64,000 nt of DNA from Salmonella enterica subsp. enterica serovar Typhimurium str. LT2. Lineage in GTDB: Bacteria > Pseudomonadota > Gammaproteobacteria > Enterobacterales > Enterobacteriaceae. The DNA lies in assembly GCF_000006945.2 (NCBI RefSeq), contig NC_003197.2:3348001-3412000 (forward strand). Reading direction: 5' to 3'. The notes under the pieces are model-generated. The model was not told the DNA's origin. It worked only from the letters and a program-made list of their open reading frames with translations, and made no database searches. Shown piece by piece: positions 32,813-43,012 of the stretch; position 1 is the first letter of the stretch; each line of letters starts with the position of its first letter. The position numbers were made by a program, and so were the translations under genes.

Positions 32813-34374
32813 GCGGGCTGCGTGTCCTCTTCGCGGACGCGGAACACGTTAACCAGCTCTTTTAAATGTAACGCCTGTTCGTTCAGCGACGCCGCGGCGG
32901 CAACAGACTCTTCCACAAGGCAGGAGTTTTGTTGCGTGGCGGCGTCAATCAGGCCAATCGCGCTGTTAATCTGCGAAATACCGTCAGTTTGCTCACGGCT
33001 GGCCTGCCCAATCTCGCGTAATATCACATCCATCTCTTCGACGTTATCCACCATGCCATTAATCAGGGCGCTGGCTTTCTCCACCAGGTGCATCCCTTCC
33101 TGAGTCTGACTGGTTGAATCTTCAATCAAATTACGGATTTCACTGGCTGACGAGGCGCTCTTTTGCGCCAACTGGCGAACCTCTCCGGCGACAACGGCAA
33201 AACCACGTCCATGTTCGCCCGCACGCGCCGCTTCAACCGCCGCGTTCAGCGCCAGAATATTGGTCTGAAAGGCAATGGAATCAATGATATTGATGATATC
33301 CGACATACGATTTGCCGTATCGTTAATGACGCGCATTTTCTGCGTCACTTGATTCATCATCTCCCCATTGTTTTTCACTACGCTGGCGGCGCCGGCAGAG
33401 AGTTTGGTCGCTTCACTGGTATGGTCAGCTGTGTTTTTAACCGTGGCGGTAATCTGTTCCATCGACGCCGCCGTTTCTTCAACCGAGCTGGCCTGTTCTT
33501 CCGTACGCGCGGCCAAATCCTGGTTACCGGCGACAATTTGCGCCGCCGCCGTGGAGATACTCTCCGAACCGTTTTGCACTTCCTGTACGATATCCAGCAG
33601 ACGCGTTTTCATCGCCATTAATGCTTGCAGTAGTACGCCTGTTTCATCTTTATAGTCGGTGGTGATATGGCGAGTCAGATCGCCATCGGCAATCGCCTCG
33701 GCAAAGCGTACCGCTTCATCAAGCGGTCGGGTAATGGAACGTACGATATACCATCCCATTACGCATCCGGCAGCGATGCTTATCAGCGCCAGGGTAATTA
33801 ACAGCGTCCGGTTAGTTTTAAAATCTCCTTCGACCTGCACGCCCGCGTTGTGCATCTGCGCATCCTGAACGGCGATAAGTTCCTGAACTTTGTCCTTATA
33901 GACCTTTTGCACTTGCACCGTTCTGGTCATCATCTCCTGAATGGCCGCCTGACGATTATGGCTTTGAATATCTTGCAAAATACGGAATCTGGACTCCAGG
34001 TATTGCTGGCGCGCTTCACGGATCTCGGTAATGATTTTCTGCGAAGCCGCATCGTGACGATTGCTGGAAAGCTCATCCAGTAACGCCGTAATACGCTGGC
34101 TTATTTCATCCAGCTCTTTCTGCGAACTCTGGCTCCAGCGCCCCTCTTCATCCAGTAACATGAGCTGCTGCGCGATGATGAAATCATTAAAATTATCGAT
34201 TAACAGATTGGCTTTCACCGTGGTGGGATAATCATTGGTAATAATGTTCTGCATACCCGTATTAGCCCGATCAAGGCTAAACAAAGACAGAGCGGAACTC
34301 ACCACCATGAGAACAATGAATAAGCCAAAGGCCATAAATAATTTTGAACGTATTTTAATGTTATGCAAAAACAT
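32809..34374 (-). CDS. mcpC: methyl-accepting chemotaxis protein (McpC-like)
   Basis: Transmembrane chemoreceptor of 521 residues. TM1 (about 12-32, LFMAFGLFIVLMVVSSALSLF), a periplasmic four-helix ligand domain (about 33-190), TM2 (about 192-212), a HAMP domain (RSITRPLDEAV...), methylation helices, and the signalling hairpin with the conserved IDSIAFQTNILALNAAVEAA. The C-terminus ends EEDTQPA and lacks the NWETF-type CheR-docking pentapeptide. The ATG at 34374 has GGGAGA upstream; an earlier ATG at 34395 does not. A near-perfect sigma-28 promoter precedes it. Salmonella has a receptor named McpC beside aer, implicated in cystine-repellent responses; the symbol rests on that memory of gene order. 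Confidence 0.88.
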   Translation of the reverse strand: MFLHNIKIRSKLFMAFGLFIVLMVVSSALSLFSLDRANTGMQNIITNDYPTTVKANLLIDNFNDFIIAQQLMLLDEEGRWSQSSQKELDEISQRITALLDELSSNRHDAASQKIITEIREARQQYLESRFRILQDIQSHNRQAAIQEMMTRTVQVQKVYKDKVQELIAVQDAQMHNAGVQVEGDFKTNRTLLITLALISIAAGCVMGWYIVRSITRPLDEAVRFAEAIADGDLTRHITTDYKDETGVLLQALMAMKTRLLDIVQEVQNGSESISTAAAQIVAGNQDLAARTEEQASSVEETAASMEQITATVKNTADHTSEATKLSAGAASVVKNNGEMMNQVTQKMRVINDTANRMSDIINIIDSIAFQTNILALNAAVEAARAGEHGRGFAVVAGEVRQLAQKSASSASEIRNLIEDSTSQTQEGMHLVEKASALINGMVDNVEEMDVILREIGQASREQTDGISQINSAIGLIDAATQQNSCLVEESVAAAASLNEQALHLKELVNVFRVREEDTQPA

Positions 34375-34413
34375 ATTTTCTCCCTGGGATTGCATATCCT
34401 CATACAGGAAGAT

Positions 34414-34440
34414 TTATCGGCAATAATGTTACTAACTTTA
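34414..34440 (-). promoter_or_regulatory. sigma-28 (FliA) promoter of mcpC
   Basis: On the minus strand TAAAGTTA, an 11-base spacer and GCCGATAA, i.e. a virtually perfect class-3 flagellar promoter. It lies 40 bases upstream of the mcpC ATG. Confidence 0.9.
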
Positions 34441-34697
34441 TGATATTGATCGCTTTTTATTTCGGAACATTATTAGTAAGTAATATTTATTGTTCACAGA
34501 AAGATGAACCAAAAGTGACATAAATTGGCACTAATAATGAAAGAAATACGCTAAAAGGTTAACCATTTCTTATTTATTAACTGAGTTTATACCTATTAAT
34601 AGGTAGACAAGGGAGAAGGAATAAATATCACATTATTTTTAACATCACAGGCCACTGATACTCTCTATGATGGCAGGCACCGCCTTCTATCAGAGCG

Positions 34698-34733
34698 CAT
34701 CCGCCCGGTAAGCCTGTTGCTACCGGGCGGATG
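34698..34733 (-). terminator. long hairpin downstream of aer
   Basis: CATCCGCCCGGTA pairs perfectly with TACCGGGCGGATG around a ten-base loop. It lies 28 bases past the aer stop and resembles a REP-derived terminator or RNA stabiliser; the T run on the aer strand is poor. The 34441-34697 stretch is AT-rich and no gene was seen in it. Confidence 0.65.
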
Positions 34734-34761
34734 TCATTACCATTGCTACCTACAAATAAAC

Positions 34762-36282
34762 TTAATGCAGTACCGTGACCGCATCCTCCAGCCGGCTGGC
34801 ACGGTGTTTTACCATTGCGGAGACTTGTGCGCTCTCTTCCACCAGCGCCGCATTTTTCTGGGTTATGCGGTTCAACTCGTCCACGGCGCGGGTCAGGCTG
34901 GAAAGCCCATCTGTCTGTTCCTGCGTCGACTGACTGATACGTGCGATAAGCAGGGTGACATTTTGCACCTGAGCTACAATGTCATCCATGGTACGGCCTG
35001 CGGCGTGAACCTGCTCGGAGCCTGACTGCACCTTTGTTGCGCTGGCATCAATTAATTTACGAATATCGTTCGCCGCATTAGCGCTGCGGCTGGCAAGATG
35101 GCGTACCTCGCCAGCAACCACGGCAAACCCTTTCCCCTGCTCGCCCGCTCTCGCCGCTTCTACCGCCGCATTCAGCGCCAGGATATTCGTCTGAAAAGCG
35201 ATATCGTTAATTAGCGTGGTGATCGTCCCGATACGTTGCGTACTGTGAGCGATATCATCCATCGTTTTAATCACCGTATCCATCGCCTCACCTCCCTGAG
35301 TCGCCGCGCTACTGGCCGCCATGGAAAGCTTATCCGCAGCGGAAGCCGTCTCGGAATTGAGCTTCACGGACTCCGCCATCTGGTTCATGGTCGTTACCGT
35401 TTCCTGAACATTCTCCACGGTCTGACGGGTGTGTTCGTTCAGATCATTATTACCCTTCGCCAGCCTTTCACTGCCGTTTCTGACGCTGGAAACCTGACTT
35501 GATACGTCATTGATCAGCCAGCGGCACATCAAGCCAAGCTGCCCCACGGCCCTCAGCGTCAGCCCCAACTCATCGCTACGATTAAGATGTTGTACGCTGT
35601 TGCGTTCGCCGGTCGCCACTTTCAGCGCCTGCGTCGCCACATTTTCAATGGGACGCACAATTTGCCATTCCAATAGCGCCGTACCTGCCAGCATCGCCAA
35701 CGCGCCCAACAGCAACGCCTGCCATGAGGCATCCGTACCGAACAACGCCAACGCCAGCATTACGGCCATTAGCCCCATAATGCTACGCACTCGCCAGCGA
35801 ACAGGCATAGCGGGCAGTTTGCCCAGCAAACCCTGACGAACCACCAGGCCTTTATGAATTCGTTTACTACACCGCCCTTCATTTAGCGCCTGATATAAAG
35901 GCTCGACGGCGGCAACCTCATCATCCGTGGCGCGGGTACGGATCGACATATATCCAGTCACACGCCCTTCACGTATCATCGGTACCGCGTTGGCCCGCAC
36001 CCAATAATGGTCGCCGTTTTTACGCCGGTTTTTCACAATGCCGCTCCACGGTTCGCCCTGTTTTAGGGTGTACCACATATCTGCGAAGGCAGCTTTCGGC
36101 ATATCCGGATGACGCACCAGATTATGTGGCTGCGCCAGTAACTCGTTTAACTGATAGCCGCTCACTTGGACAAAAGTGTCATTGGCGTGAGTGATATAGC
36201 TTTCCAGGTCGGTCGTAGACATCAGAGTGGTATCATCATCCAGCGGGGTATTTAGCTGGCTGACGTAGGGATGAGAAGACAT
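34762..36282 (-). CDS. aer: aerotaxis receptor Aer
   Basis: Redox- and oxygen-seeking chemoreceptor that reads the electron-transport state through FAD. 506 residues. An N-terminal cytoplasmic PAS domain (about 1-120) shows FVQVSGYQLNEL and the NRRKNGDHYWVRANAVP core that binds FAD; a hydrophobic hairpin (about 165-205) anchors it in the membrane without a periplasmic domain; HAMP follows, then the conserved signalling tip DIAFQTNILALNAAVEAARAGEQG. There is no methylation-docking tail. A sigma-28 promoter lies upstream. Confidence 0.97.
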   Translation of the reverse strand: MSSHPYVSQLNTPLDDDTTLMSTTDLESYITHANDTFVQVSGYQLNELLAQPHNLVRHPDMPKAAFADMWYTLKQGEPWSGIVKNRRKNGDHYWVRANAVPMIREGRVTGYMSIRTRATDDEVAAVEPLYQALNEGRCSKRIHKGLVVRQGLLGKLPAMPVRWRVRSIMGLMAVMLALALFGTDASWQALLLGALAMLAGTALLEWQIVRPIENVATQALKVATGERNSVQHLNRSDELGLTLRAVGQLGLMCRWLINDVSSQVSSVRNGSERLAKGNNDLNEHTRQTVENVQETVTTMNQMAESVKLNSETASAADKLSMAASSAATQGGEAMDTVIKTMDDIAHSTQRIGTITTLINDIAFQTNILALNAAVEAARAGEQGKGFAVVAGEVRHLASRSANAANDIRKLIDASATKVQSGSEQVHAAGRTMDDIVAQVQNVTLLIARISQSTQEQTDGLSSLTRAVDELNRITQKNAALVEESAQVSAMVKHRASRLEDAVTVLH

Positions 36283-36332
36283 GATAGCGTCCTGTGCAGG
36301 TTATCTGGATGTTAATTTTTCGCTCAGATGTT

Positions 36333-36359
36333 ATTTCGGCGCTAATCTATTTATCTTTA
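36333..36359 (-). promoter_or_regulatory. sigma-28 (FliA) promoter of aer
   Basis: Minus strand: TAAAGATA, an 11-base spacer, then GCCGAAAT, matching TAAAGTTT-N11-GCCGATAA at 13 of 16 fixed positions. It lies 51 bases upstream of the aer ATG. Confidence 0.85.
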
Positions 36360-36711
36360 GTTGTTAAAATTGCTCTGGATCGCAATTTGCGATTAATCCT
36401 TAATATTTGTACGATTTTCACCTCATCCTGCGCCTTATTTTCATTATGAAATTGTTTAGCGTGGACAACCTTTTTCTTTAAAATCTGCCCTGGCTCACCT
36501 TTTTCTCACGCCGCCGCTAACGCAACACACCGTAAACCGTAAAACAAGATCTGCTCAAAATGCATCCAATTGTTAACGCATGATATTAAATGTTGGGTAA
36601 ATGTGATTATTCCTGGTGTTTATCCCGATTTTCACTATGGGCTTAGACCCCCGCTAATCCCTGCAATACTTAATTCAGTATCATGTGATACACGGCCCTC
36701 TGGAGCTCATT
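36360..36711. other. patA upstream regulatory region with no gene
   Basis: About 350 bases between the divergent aer promoter and patA. A perfect inverted repeat ATCGCAA-T-TTGCGAT lies at 36379-36393. Further features are several AT-rich -10-like words and GGAG before the patA TTG. patA in E. coli is linked to nitrogen stress and sigma-54/sigma-S control, but I found no convincing -24/-12 element here. Confidence 0.5.
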
Positions 36712-38091
<1,380 letters not shown>

Positions 38092-38096
38092 AAACG

Positions 38097-38128
38097 ATGC
38101 CGGATGGCGCTGTGCTTATCCGGCCTGT
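38097..38128. repeat. REP unit between patA and fadH
   Basis: Single REP copy: GATGCCGGATGGCGCTGTGC with TTATCCGGCCTG as opposite arm, directly after the patA stop. Confidence 0.8.
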
Positions 38129-38261
38129 TTTCCCCGGGTCGCGGCCTCTTTTTTGAATCCCATCACAATCACCACATTCCCCTTTTCCCTTTTACCTCGC
38201 GACGGCTACAGTAGTAACTCATCCGACCACATAACAATAATTTTACATACTGGATACGCTT

Positions 38262-40280
38262 ATGAGCTACCCGTCGCTGTTCGCCCCGCTCGATCTGGGC
38301 TTTACTACTCTCAGAAACCGTGTGCTGATGGGATCGATGCACACGGGTCTGGAGGAACATCCTGATGGCGCTGAGCGCCTGGCGGCATTTTATGCCGAGC
38401 GCGCGCGACACGGCGTAGCGTTAATCGTCACCGGCGGTATTGCGCCCGTTCCCTCCGGGGTCGTGATGACCGGCGGCGCGATGCTGAACGATGCCAGCCA
38501 GTTAACGCCTCACCGCGTGGTGACCGATGCCGTACATGCGCAAGGCGGTAAAATCGCGCTGCAAATTCTGCACACCGGGCGTTACAGCTATCAGCCGCAC
38601 CTGGTCGCGCCGTCGGCAATTCAGGCGCCAATCAACCGCTTTATGCCGCATGAACTGACGCATGATGAAATCTTGCAGTTAATCGACGACTTCGCGCATT
38701 GCGCGCAACTGGCGCGGGAAGCAGGCTACGACGGCGTAGAGGTGATGGGATCAGAGGGCTATCTGATTAATGAATTTCTCACGCGGCGAACTAACCATCG
38801 CGATGACGAATGGGGCGGCGACTATGCCAGCCGTATGCGCTTCGCGGTTGAGGTAGTACGCGCGGTACGCCAGCGGGTAGGGAACGACTTTATTATTATC
38901 TATCGCCTGTCGATGCTCGATCTGGTGGAAAATGGCGGCACGTTCGACGAAACGGTACAACTGGCGCAAGCCATTGAAGCCGCAGGCGCAAGCCTAATTA
39001 ATACCGGCATTGGCTGGCATGAGGCGCGAATCCCGACCATCGCCACGCCAGTACCGCGTGGCGCCTTTAGCTGGGTGACGCGGAAACTCAAAGGTCATGT
39101 GTCGGTTCCGCTGATCGCGACCAATCGCATTAACGATCCGCAGGTCGCCGAGACGATCCTGACGCGCGGCGATGCCGATATGGTGTCGATGGCGCGTCCC
39201 TTCCTTGCCGATGCCGAATTCCTGACTAAAGCGCAATCCGGACGCGCAGATGAGATCAACACCTGTATCGGCTGTAATCAGGCCTGTCTGGATCGGATCT
39301 TCATCGGCAAAGTGACCTCCTGTCTGGTGAACCCGCGCGCCTGTCACGAAACCCACATGCCGATAACGCCGGCCATACGCAAAAAGAACCTGGCCGTTGT
39401 CGGCGCAGGCCCGGCGGGGCTGGCTTTCGCGATTAACGCCGCGTCGCGCGGCCATCATGTCACGCTGTTTGACGCTCAGAGTGAAATTGGCGGTCAGTTT
39501 ACTATCGCCAGGCAGATCCCGGGTAAAGAGGAGTTTTACGAAACGCTGCGCTACTACCGTCGAATGATCGATGTTACTGGCGTTACGCTGAAACTGAACC
39601 AACGGGTGAACGCAGAGGATCTTCAGCCGTTTGACGAAGCGATCCTCGCTTGTGGAATAGTACCGCGCCGCCCGCCGATAGACGGTATCGATCATCCAAA
39701 AGCATTGACCTACCTGGAGGTATTGCGCGATAAGGCGCCGGTTGGTAAGCGAGTGGCGATCATCGGCTGCGGCGGGATCGGTTTTGACACGGCCATGTAT
39801 CTGAGCCAGCACGGCGAATCCACCAGCCAAAATATTGCTGAATTTTGTACGGAATGGGGAATTGATACCAGCCTGCAACAGGCAGGCGGTCTGCGCCCGG
39901 AAGGCCCGCGCCTGGCACGTAGTCCACGGCAAATCGTCATGCTGCAACGCAAAACCAGCAAGCCGGGCGAAGGGTTAGGTAAAACCACCGGCTGGATCCA
40001 TCGCGCGACGTTACTGGCGCGCGGCGTGAAGATGATCCCGGCGGTCAGTTACCAGAAGATCGACGACGACGGATTACATCTCTTGATCGGCGGCGAACCG
40101 CAGTTGCTGGAAGTGGATCATGTGGTGATCTGCGCCGGACAGGAACCTCGCCGCGAGCTGGCGGACCCGTTACGCGCCGCAGGTAAAACGGTACATCTTA
40201 TCGGCGGATGCGATGTCGCGATGGAGCTGGATGCCCGACGGGCGATTGCCCAGGGCACCCGACTGGCACTGGAGATTTAA
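38262..40280 (+). CDS. fadH: 2,4-dienoyl-CoA reductase FadH
   Basis: NADPH-dependent iron-sulfur flavoenzyme needed to degrade unsaturated fatty acids with double bonds at even positions. 672 residues. N-terminal FMN-binding TIM barrel (old yellow enzyme family, about 1-330; LLGSMHTGLEE-like start and GVEVMGSEGYLINEFLTRRTN); a four-cysteine cluster segment CIGCNQACLDRIF...CLVNPRAC for the [4Fe-4S] centre; and an FAD/NADPH-binding C-terminal part with VVGAGPAGLAFA and IIGCGGIGFD. Single gene, REP elements on both sides. Confidence 0.98.
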   Translation: MSYPSLFAPLDLGFTTLRNRVLMGSMHTGLEEHPDGAERLAAFYAERARHGVALIVTGGIAPVPSGVVMTGGAMLNDASQLTPHRVVTDAVHAQGGKIALQILHTGRYSYQPHLVAPSAIQAPINRFMPHELTHDEILQLIDDFAHCAQLAREAGYDGVEVMGSEGYLINEFLTRRTNHRDDEWGGDYASRMRFAVEVVRAVRQRVGNDFIIIYRLSMLDLVENGGTFDETVQLAQAIEAAGASLINTGIGWHEARIPTIATPVPRGAFSWVTRKLKGHVSVPLIATNRINDPQVAETILTRGDADMVSMARPFLADAEFLTKAQSGRADEINTCIGCNQACLDRIFIGKVTSCLVNPRACHETHMPITPAIRKKNLAVVGAGPAGLAFAINAASRGHHVTLFDAQSEIGGQFTIARQIPGKEEFYETLRYYRRMIDVTGVTLKLNQRVNAEDLQPFDEAILACGIVPRRPPIDGIDHPKALTYLEVLRDKAPVGKRVAIIGCGGIGFDTAMYLSQHGESTSQNIAEFCTEWGIDTSLQQAGGLRPEGPRLARSPRQIVMLQRKTSKPGEGLGKTTGWIHRATLLARGVKMIPAVSYQKIDDDGLHLLIGGEPQLLEVDHVVICAGQEPRRELADPLRAAGKTVHLIGGCDVAMELDARRAIAQGTRLALEI

Positions 40281-40286
40281 CGACTT

Positions 40287-40350
40287 TGCCTGATGGCGCT
40301 ACGCTTATCGGGCTTACGCCGTCATACCGGTTTTATAGGCCGGTATGACG
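40287..40350. repeat. REP unit and hairpin between convergent fadH and rlmG
   Basis: A REP unit (TGCCTGATGGCGCTACGCTT, ATCGGGCTTACG) is followed by an 11-bp hairpin CGTCATACCGG / CCGGTATGACG at 40320-40350. It fills the gap between two convergent genes and may serve as end signal for both. Confidence 0.75.
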
Positions 40351-40360
40351 CTTGAGCGCC

Positions 40361-41497
40361 TTATCGACGGCGTCCCTGCTTCACCGCTTTCAAAATGACA
40401 AATTTATTGTTGGTTGCTATCGTCGCGCAATTACCGAAAATCTTCTTCAGCTTGTGGAAATAGTCCAGATGGCGGTTCGCCACAATATACAGTTCGCCGT
40501 TGATTTTCAGGCAGCGGCGGGCGTGATGGAACATCTCCCAGGCGATATTGTCCGTCAGCGCATGTTTCTGGTGGAACGGCGGATTGCAGAACACCGCGTT
40601 AAAACGGAACGGCTCCACGCCGGAGAGCGCGTTGTTGATCATAAATTCGCAGCGTTCGAATGCTTCCGGCAGGTTCGTTTCTACATTCAAACGGCTGGAA
40701 TCTACCGCCATCGGCGATTCATCGACAAATACTACGTTCGCCTGCGGATTTTTCGCCAGTAAGCTCAGGCCAATCACCCCATTGCCGCAGCCGAGATCGA
40801 CAATCTCCCCGTCGAGGTTTTCCGGCAAATGCTGCATAAAGAAGCGCGCGCCGATATCCAATCCGGTACGAGAAAACACATTCGCGTGGTTGTGAATCGT
40901 CCAGCCTGTATCTTCCAGTTTCCAGCTTAGCGTTTGCGGCGCGTCGGCCAGTTGCGGATGACTGAAGGTACAGTTAATCAGGCGCGCTTTCTTCCACGCC
41001 AGCGTCGTCGTGGTTGGGCCCAGCACTTTTTCAAACAGTTCCAGCGTAGAGGTATGAATATCACGCGCTTTCGCGCCGGCGATAATACGCGTTTGCGCCG
41101 TAACGACCTTACGCAAAGCGCGTAACTGCTGTTCCAGCAACGCCAGCGTTTTCGGTACCTTAATCAATACCACGCCCGGCGCCTGCGGGTAGTCAGCGGT
41201 ACTGTCGAGAAACGTTACGCTGGACTCCGCGATGCCGTTATGGCGTAAATTCTCTCGCGTACCCAGTTCGCTTAAATACGAATCGCCAATACTGTATGGC
41301 GAATGCTCCGCCAGCGCACAGCTTAGCGCGCCAAACGTATCATTCAGGATCAGCACCGGGCCGCGAATTTCCGTCTCATCCAACTGTTGCAGCAGATACT
41401 CATCGGCCGCCTCCCACGCCAGAAGCGGGTTAACATCATCCGTTTGCGGAAAACGTTTCAGCGTCAGTGAACGGAAACCGTCGTCTACGTGGCTCAT
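40361..41497 (-). CDS. rlmG: 23S rRNA m2G1835 methyltransferase RlmG (YgjO)
   Basis: Methylates guanine 1835 of 23S rRNA, using S-adenosylmethionine. 378 residues from the ATG at 41497, which sits four bases after AGGAGG; the frame is open 20 codons further up. Duplicated methyltransferase architecture: N-terminal inactive-looking half (RGPVLILNDTFGALS) and catalytic half with VDLGCGNGVIGLSLL and the CNPPFH motif (NPPF) for guanine N2 methylation. Divergent from ygjP. Confidence 0.96.
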   Translation of the reverse strand: MSHVDDGFRSLTLKRFPQTDDVNPLLAWEAADEYLLQQLDETEIRGPVLILNDTFGALSCALAEHSPYSIGDSYLSELGTRENLRHNGIAESSVTFLDSTADYPQAPGVVLIKVPKTLALLEQQLRALRKVVTAQTRIIAGAKARDIHTSTLELFEKVLGPTTTTLAWKKARLINCTFSHPQLADAPQTLSWKLEDTGWTIHNHANVFSRTGLDIGARFFMQHLPENLDGEIVDLGCGNGVIGLSLLAKNPQANVVFVDESPMAVDSSRLNVETNLPEAFERCEFMINNALSGVEPFRFNAVFCNPPFHQKHALTDNIAWEMFHHARRCLKINGELYIVANRHLDYFHKLKKIFGNCATIATNNKFVILKAVKQGRRR

Positions 41498-41582
41498 TAG
41501 GCCTCCTGAATGGTAAAATTGCGGCGTTATCCCTGAAAAGGGTGCGTGAGTATACACTTTTTATCAGCAACATGGAGCTTTG

Positions 41583-42080
41583 ATGACCTCACTAACTTAC
41601 CTTCAGGGGTATCCGGAACATCTCCTTGCCCAGGTGCGCGCCTTAATCGCCGAGCAGCGCCTGGGAGCAGTGCTGGAAAAACGTTATCCCGGCGCGCATG
41701 ATTACGCCACTGACAAAGCGCTATATCACTATACTCAGGAACTGAAAAGTCAGTTTCTGCGCAATGCGCCGCCCATTAATAAAGTGATGTATGACAGCAA
41801 GATCCATGTGCTGAAAAATGCGCTGGGACTGCATACCGCTGTCTCGCGCGTTCAGGGCGGCAAGCTCAAGGCAAAGGCGGAGATCCGCGTCGCCACCGTG
41901 TTTCGTAACGCCCCGGAGCCATTCTTACGGATGATTGTGGTTCACGAGCTGGCGCACCTGAAAGAGAAAGATCATAACAAAGCGTTTTATCAGCTCTGCT
42001 GCCATATGGAGCCGCAGTACCATCAACTGGAGTTTGATACGCGACTGTGGCTGACGCATCAGGCGCTGTCGGCACAATAA
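41583..42080 (+). CDS. ygjP: YgjP, metallopeptidase-fold hydrolase (UTP pyrophosphatase-like)
   Basis: DUF45/WSS1-type zincin-fold protein of 165 residues. The HExxH motif is H121-E122-L-A-H125, with a third metal ligand likely at H131 (KEKDHNK), the SprT/WSS1 arrangement. E. coli YgjP has been reported to hydrolyse UTP; protease activity has not been shown to my knowledge. A TTG at 41580 is one codon upstream, but the ATG at 41583 was preferred. It follows divergently from rlmG. Confidence 0.92.
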   Translation: MTSLTYLQGYPEHLLAQVRALIAEQRLGAVLEKRYPGAHDYATDKALYHYTQELKSQFLRNAPPINKVMYDSKIHVLKNALGLHTAVSRVQGGKLKAKAEIRVATVFRNAPEPFLRMIVVHELAHLKEKDHNKAFYQLCCHMEPQYHQLEFDTRLWLTHQALSAQ

Positions 42081-42231
42081 ATTCTGAAAATGCCCCTTCC
42101 CCCGTATCTTTTTAACGGCGTGGGCATAAAATCGGCGCGTTCACATTTCGCTCATTGCCTGCCGCCACGTCAAGGATGACGATCTGTAGAGGGTATTTTT
42201 TATCCACCGCCAACGGAACCGCGCAACGACC

Positions 42232-42924
42232 ATGCTCTCACAATGTGCCCGTTTTATCCGCCGCCTCTGTTTTACACGCCGGGCCTTAACAGTGGCGTGT
42301 TTTCTGCTTGTCGCAGCAGGCGTCGCGCTTTTCTATTCCAACTGGCTTATCGTCAACGCCTCACAGCATCTGACATGGAATGACATTCAGACCGTTCCCG
42401 CCCGCAACGTCGGGCTGGTGTTAGGCGCCAAACCCGGCAATCGGTATTTTACCCGGCGGATTAATACTGCCGCCGCGTTGTATCACGCCGGTAAAGTGAA
42501 GTGGCTGTTAGTCAGCGGCGATAATGGCAAAAAAGAGTACGATGAACCTTCGGCGATGCAGCAGGCGCTGATGGCGAAAGGTGTGCCGGAGGCGGCCATT
42601 TTTTGTGATTATGCCGGATTCTCCACGCTGGACTCCGTGGTTCGCGCCCGGAAAGTGTTTGGCGAAAGCCGCATTACGATTATCTCGCAAGCATTTCATA
42701 ATCAACGGGCGATCTGGCTGGCGCAACAATATGGCATTGACGCTATCGGCGTTAACGCGCCGGATCTGAATAAAAGGCACGGAACCTACACACGACTTCG
42801 GGAAAAGCTGGCGCGGGTTAGCGCAGTGCTGGATGCCAAAATTTTGCATCGTCAGCCTAAATATCTGGGCGCTGGCGTCACTATTGGGGCTGATAGCGCA
42901 CACGGGTGCCCTTCTCGCCAGTAA
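42232..42924 (+). CDS. ygjQ: YgjQ, SanA-like DUF218 envelope protein
   Basis: Conserved protein of 230 residues with an N-terminal hydrophobic span (about 17-36, ALTVACFLLVAAGVALFYSN) and a DUF218 domain. Family motifs: GLVLGAKPGN, RRINTAAALYHAGKV (about 80-94), LLVSGDN, and FSTLDSVVRARKVFG. Resembles SanA (vancomycin sensitivity), so a role at the envelope is plausible, but no activity is proven. The catalytic-looking residues of the family are kept. Confidence 0.9.
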   Translation: MLSQCARFIRRLCFTRRALTVACFLLVAAGVALFYSNWLIVNASQHLTWNDIQTVPARNVGLVLGAKPGNRYFTRRINTAAALYHAGKVKWLLVSGDNGKKEYDEPSAMQQALMAKGVPEAAIFCDYAGFSTLDSVVRARKVFGESRITIISQAFHNQRAIWLAQQYGIDAIGVNAPDLNKRHGTYTRLREKLARVSAVLDAKILHRQPKYLGAGVTIGADSAHGCPSRQ

Positions 42925-43012
42925 AATGCCAGAGTGCGTCGCAGCGCACTGGCAAGGGCGGAAAGGCGTGCTACATTGACGAAAAATCCCTTTCTGGAGT
43001 CCGCTGACGTTT

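Noticed and set aside
36491..36506. TGGCTCACCTTTTTCT as a sigma-54 promoter for patA
   Set aside because: It lacks the GC of the -12 element and deviates from TGGCAC-N5-TTGC at several key bases.
38994..39947. 317-codon open frame antisense to fadH
   Set aside because: Shadow of fadH codon bias; no domain seen.
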